A DNA stretch of 64,000 nt, from contig NZ_CANMAX010000004.1 in NCBI RefSeq assembly GCF_947495995.1, positions 62,001-126,000 of the forward strand, given 5' to 3'. The notes below the pieces were generated by a model. That model saw nothing but the letters and a program-made list of their open reading frames with translations, was not told the origin of the DNA and ran no database searches. A program made the position numbers and the translations under genes. Below, piece after piece: positions 61,790-64,000 of the stretch. Within the stretch, counting starts at the first letter, position 1; each line of letters starts with the position of its first letter. This DNA is from an uncultured Tenacibaculum sp. GTDB lineage: Bacteria > Bacteroidota > Bacteroidia > Flavobacteriales > Flavobacteriaceae.

Positions 61790-61894
61790 ATGACGTATAA
61801 AGGAGAATGCACCTGTAATTGCGATGGATGCAAAACAGGAAGTTGTACAAATTGCACTTGTGAAAACTGTACATGTTCAAATTGTAACTGTTAA
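61790..61894 (+). CDS. 34-residue Cys-rich metallothionein-like peptide
   Basis: This short frame encodes 34 residues with 11 Cys, arranged as CTCNCDGC, then SCTNCTCENCTCSNCNC, that is C-x-C and C-x-x-C units to the last residue. Such composition suits binding of several soft metal ions (Cu, Zn, Cd) as a tiny metallothionein, though it is much shorter than SmtA/BmtA and has no His. It is too dense in Cys to arise by chance and has its own terminator 13 bases after the stop. The TTG -33 box of the sigma-factor promoter lies in that terminator. No signal peptide; cytoplasmic. Function inferred only. Confidence 0.7.
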   Translation: MTYKGECTCNCDGCKTGSCTNCTCENCTCSNCNC

Positions 61895-61907
61895 TTAAAA
61901 ATAATTT

Positions 61908-61947
61908 AAATAGAGTTTCGATGCGTTGTTGTTGAAACTCTATTTTT
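61908..61947 (+). terminator. Terminator after the metallothionein-like gene
   Basis: AAATAGAGTTTC (61908-61919) and its complement (61934-61945) form a 12-bp stem with a 14-base loop, followed by T to 61947. Confidence 0.82.
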
Positions 61948-61962
61948 CGTAAATTATCTTTG
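61932..61962 (+). promoter_or_regulatory. Promoter of the SigZ-like sigma-factor gene
   Basis: TTG at 61932-61934 and TATCTTTG at 61955-61962 with 20 bases between them match the Flavobacteriaceae housekeeping consensus exactly. The predicted start of transcription is at or within a few bases of the ATG at 61968, so the mRNA may be leaderless. The TTG overlaps the downstream arm of the preceding terminator. Confidence 0.6.
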
Positions 61963-61967
61963 TATAT

Positions 61968-62507
61968 ATGAATACTCATGAGATTTGGATAAATTACAGT
62001 GAAGATTTAAAAAGGTTCATTCTTAGTAAAGTTAAAGACGAGGCAACAGCTGATGATATTTTACAAGATGCTTTTTTTAGGATTCATAGTAAACTAGCTA
62101 CATTAAAAGATGCATCTAAGCTAAAACCTTGGGTGTTTACAATAGCTAGAAATACTATGTACGATCATTTTAAAGCTTTAGGTAAAACAGTTACATTCGA
62201 TGTAGTAGATATCGTTTTTGAAGATGATAAAAATGAGCATTCAAAACGAGACTGTTTACCGGGAATAATCAAAAATCTTCCGAAAAAATATAGAACACCA
62301 TTATTCCTATATGATATAAAAGGAATAAAACAACAAGAAATAGCTGCACAATTAAACTTACCTTTGTCTACAGTTAAATCACAAGTCCAAAGAGGAAGAA
62401 AGTTGATCATGAAAGGTTATATGGATTGTTGTGGTTATACAGTAAATGAAAAAGGAAAACTAGTAGGAGAAATCAAAGAAAAAGAAGATTGTAAAGTCTG
62501 TAAGTAA
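61968..62507 (+). CDS. sigZ: ECF RNA polymerase sigma factor, SigZ-like with Cys-rich tail
   Basis: A 179-residue ECF sigma factor. Region 2 spans about 10-75 (ATADDILQDAFFRIHSKL, KPWVFTIARNTMYDHFKA) and region 4 about 95-150 (LPKKYRTPLFLYDIKGIKQQEIAAQLNLPLSTVKSQVQRGR). After region 4 is a SigZ-type tail with Cys154-Cys155 and Cys175-x-x-Cys178 (MDCCGYTVNEKG, EDCKVCK), able to bind zinc or to sense thiol/metal stress. No anti-sigma gene is present. Its stop overlaps the start of the Crp-family gene (TAATG), so the two are coupled. Confidence 0.88.
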   Translation: MNTHEIWINYSEDLKRFILSKVKDEATADDILQDAFFRIHSKLATLKDASKLKPWVFTIARNTMYDHFKALGKTVTFDVVDIVFEDDKNEHSKRDCLPGIIKNLPKKYRTPLFLYDIKGIKQQEIAAQLNLPLSTVKSQVQRGRKLIMKGYMDCCGYTVNEKGKLVGEIKEKEDCKVCK

Positions 62508-63091
62508 TGTTAACCAAAGCAATTGTAGATCGCATATTTGATGGTATAGATTTAACTATACAAGAAAGAGAAGTAATTTTCTCTAAATTAGAGTATGTTA
62601 CAGTTAAAAAAGGACAAGTATTACTAACTCAAGCTCAAGAAATAAAAGATCAGTTTTTTGTTGTAGATGGTTGTTTGCGAACATATTATTTAGATGAATC
62701 TGGGAAAGAATACACATTGCAATTCGCAATTAAAGATTGGTGGATAAGCGATTATATAGCCCTATGGACTGGCGATCAAACGGTTTTAAATATTGAATGT
62801 ATTCGAAATTCAGAATTAGTTAGTATTAGTCAGAAATCATTAGATCAACTTTTTATAGAAATTCCTAAACTGAATGCTTTTTTCAGACAGAAGTTACAAA
62901 ATGCTTTTGTTCGACAAGAAAAACGAATCTTATCAAACTTAACCAAATCGGCTAAAGAACGTTATTTAGATTTTATTAGAGTTTATCCCGATTTTGAAAA
63001 GCACATTAAAAATTTTCATATAGCTTCCTACTTAGGAATAACTACAGAAAGCTTAAGTAGAATACGAAAAGATATCGCACAAAGCGTATAA
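62507..63091 (+). CDS. Crp/Fnr family transcriptional regulator
   Basis: A 194-residue regulator with an N-terminal cyclic-nucleotide-binding-type beta barrel (about 20-115: VTVKKGQVLLTQAQEIKDQF, VDGCLRTYYLDESGKE), a connecting helix and a C-terminal helix-turn-helix (HIASYLGITTESLSRIRKDI). It lacks the Fnr iron-sulfur Cys cluster. The ligand is unknown. Its start overlaps the sigma-factor stop by one base, so it is in the same transcript and may be a co-regulator. Confidence 0.9.
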   Translation: MLTKAIVDRIFDGIDLTIQEREVIFSKLEYVTVKKGQVLLTQAQEIKDQFFVVDGCLRTYYLDESGKEYTLQFAIKDWWISDYIALWTGDQTVLNIECIRNSELVSISQKSLDQLFIEIPKLNAFFRQKLQNAFVRQEKRILSNLTKSAKERYLDFIRVYPDFEKHIKNFHIASYLGITTESLSRIRKDIAQSV

Positions 63092-63128
63092 ATTACCATA
63101 CATCAATTTTTATCTCAAAGCGCAGTTT

Positions 63129-63136
63129 TACTTTTG
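63129..63136 (+). promoter_or_regulatory. Putative -7 box for the DJ-1/Hsp31-like gene
   Basis: TACTTTTG is an exact TAnnTTTG 24 bases before the ATG at 63161. The upstream region lacks a clear TTG, so this could be a target of an alternative sigma factor. Confidence 0.4.
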
Positions 63137-63160
63137 TAACATAATTTAAATCACTTATGT

Positions 63161-63835
63161 ATGAAAAAAGTATTATTTGTATTAACTAGTCACGATAAGT
63201 TAGGAAGTACAGAAGAAAAAACAGGTTTTTGGGTAGAAGAATTTGCTAGTCCGTATTATTATTTAGCAGATAAAGATGTAGAAATCACTTTAGCATCTCC
63301 AAAAGGAGGACAACCTCCAATTGATCCTAAAAGTGAATTGCCAGATTTTCAAACACCAGCAACAGAGAGATTTAATAAAGATGAAAACCTTCAAAATCAA
63401 TTAGCAAATACAAAAATATTAGGTGAAGTAAAAGCAGAAGATTTTGATGCTGTTTTTTATCCAGGTGGTCACGGTCCATTATGGGATTTAGCAGAAGACA
63501 AAGATTCAGTTCGTTTAATTGAAGATTTTTATAACACTAATAAACCAGTAGGAGCAGTTTGTCACGCACCAGCGGTTTTTAAAAATACAACTAGTAACGG
63601 AGAGTCTTTAGTAAAAGGGAAAAAAGTTACTGGATTTAGTAATACAGAAGAAGAAGCTGTTCAATTAACAGAAGTTGTACCGTTTTTAGTAGAAAATATG
63701 TTACAAGAAAATGGTGGTCAATATTCAAAATCAGAAGATTGGCATCCGTATGCAGTTGAAGACGGACATTTAATTACGGGTCAAAATCCAGCATCATCAG
63801 AATTAGTAGCTGAATTATTATTAAAGCAATTATAA
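63161..63835 (+). CDS. DJ-1/PfpI (Hsp31-like) class I glutamine-amidotransferase-fold protein
   Basis: A 224-residue DJ-1 superfamily protein with the nucleophile elbow AVCHAPAVF (Cys about 135), the acidic partner in FYPGGHGPLWDL (near 105), and Hsp31-like inserts (SPKGGQPPIDPKSE, ITGQNPASS). Hsp31-type proteins act as glyoxalase III and as protein chaperones against carbonyl and thiol stress. It follows the sigma-Crp pair by 69 bases with its own -7 box and has a strong terminator, so it may be a target of them. Conserved active-site residues appear intact. Confidence 0.92.
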   Translation: MKKVLFVLTSHDKLGSTEEKTGFWVEEFASPYYYLADKDVEITLASPKGGQPPIDPKSELPDFQTPATERFNKDENLQNQLANTKILGEVKAEDFDAVFYPGGHGPLWDLAEDKDSVRLIEDFYNTNKPVGAVCHAPAVFKNTTSNGESLVKGKKVTGFSNTEEEAVQLTEVVPFLVENMLQENGGQYSKSEDWHPYAVEDGHLITGQNPASSELVAELLLKQL

Positions 63836-63847
63836 TAAGATCAAAAT

Positions 63848-63880
63848 AAAAAACCACTCAAGTAATTGAGTGGTTTTTTT
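63848..63880 (+). terminator. Terminator of the DJ-1-like gene
   Basis: AAAAAACCACTCAA (63848-63861) and its complement (63866-63879) form a 14-bp stem with a GTAA loop and continue into T. Confidence 0.9.
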
Positions 63881-64000
63881 CTCTATGAAAAAGAAAAACT
63901 ACTAAAAATTGCGAAACAACATATAACTTATTTTTTGTAGTATATTTTAAATATCTTCTCGCTTAATTTTTCTTTAGTAAAGCTTTATTAGTGCCTAATC

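Noticed and set aside
63963-64000. Short minus-strand frame open to the window edge (ends ...NKALLKKN then stop)
   Set aside because: Might be the 3' end of a gene beyond the window, but a dozen codons cannot be assigned or distinguished from chance.
1-64000. tRNA/rRNA genes, insertion sequences, phage genes, CRISPR arrays, restriction-modification or toxin-antitoxin systems
   Set aside because: Looked for over the whole window on both strands; no transposase, integrase, Cas, direct-repeat array or tRNA-like cloverleaf was recognised by eye.

Overview
The window is AT-rich, densely packed chromosomal DNA from a member of the Bacteroidota, most likely a (marine) Flavobacteriaceae of the Tenacibaculum/Polaribacter/Aquimarina type. 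The evidence is a gliding-motility lipoprotein (GldI), a secreted protease with a C-terminal type IX secretion sorting domain, many short SPII lipoprotein signals ending in S-C, promoter boxes of the Bacteroidota type (TAnnTTTG, sometimes with TTG 19-20 bases upstream), and no Shine-Dalgarno-type leaders. I see no rRNA, tRNA, insertion sequence, prophage or CRISPR array.

Layout. 1-4.5 kb: 3' part of an M3 peptidase, then small accessory genes for lipoproteins and a pentapeptide-repeat protein, two of them with reading-frame lesions. 4.5-7.6 kb: YihY/BrkB membrane protein, hisS, folE. 7.7-12.2 kb: a very large two-flavoprotein amino-acid-oxidase fusion, a surface lipoprotein and a small GG-leader Cys-rich peptide. 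12.7-16.5 kb (minus): operon mtaB - DUF6438 lipoprotein - alpha/beta hydrolase - lytic transglycosylase. 16.5-22.3 kb: acetyltransferase, monooxygenase-like protein, solute-binding lipoprotein, T9SS-exported M36 metalloprotease. 22.5-24.3 kb: a btaA-btaB-like pair predicted to make the betaine lipid DGTS, convergent with a geranylgeranyl-reductase-family flavoprotein. 25.5-31.8 kb (minus): EEP hydrolase, two rhomboids, mutL, ribH, TPR protein. 31.9-34.2 kb: recF, a DciA-like DUF721 gene, a membrane protein and a second GG-leader Cys-rich peptide. 34.3-39.9 kb: ndk, PhoD-like phosphatase, NrnA-like phosphoesterase, gldI and two further peptidyl-prolyl isomerase genes, PAP2. 39.9-46.3 kb: GT39 transferase, outer-membrane protein, beta-propeller protein, mdh, acetyltransferase. 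46.5-49.9 kb (minus): 2OG-Fe(II) oxygenase, two glycosyltransferases, ftsE. 50-61.7 kb: giant TPR protein plus outer-membrane barrel, membrane-anchored LuxR regulator, AgcS symporter, and an M28 peptidase/DoxX/amidohydrolase operon. 61.8-63.8 kb: an 11-cysteine, 34-residue metallothionein-like peptide, a SigZ-like ECF sigma factor with a Cys-rich tail, a Crp-family regulator and a DJ-1/Hsp31-like protein, which together look like a stress or metal-response locus.

Most of the window is ordinary Flavobacteriaceae core genome. The best leads for something new are the two unlinked GG-leader, six-cysteine peptides (11972-12202 and 33951-34193), the metallothionein-like peptide beside the Cys-tailed sigma factor, the GT2 gene that has no canonical start codon and sits in frame behind its upstream neighbour, and the DAO/LAAO fusion. 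All functions are inferred from sequence read by eye; no database search was run.
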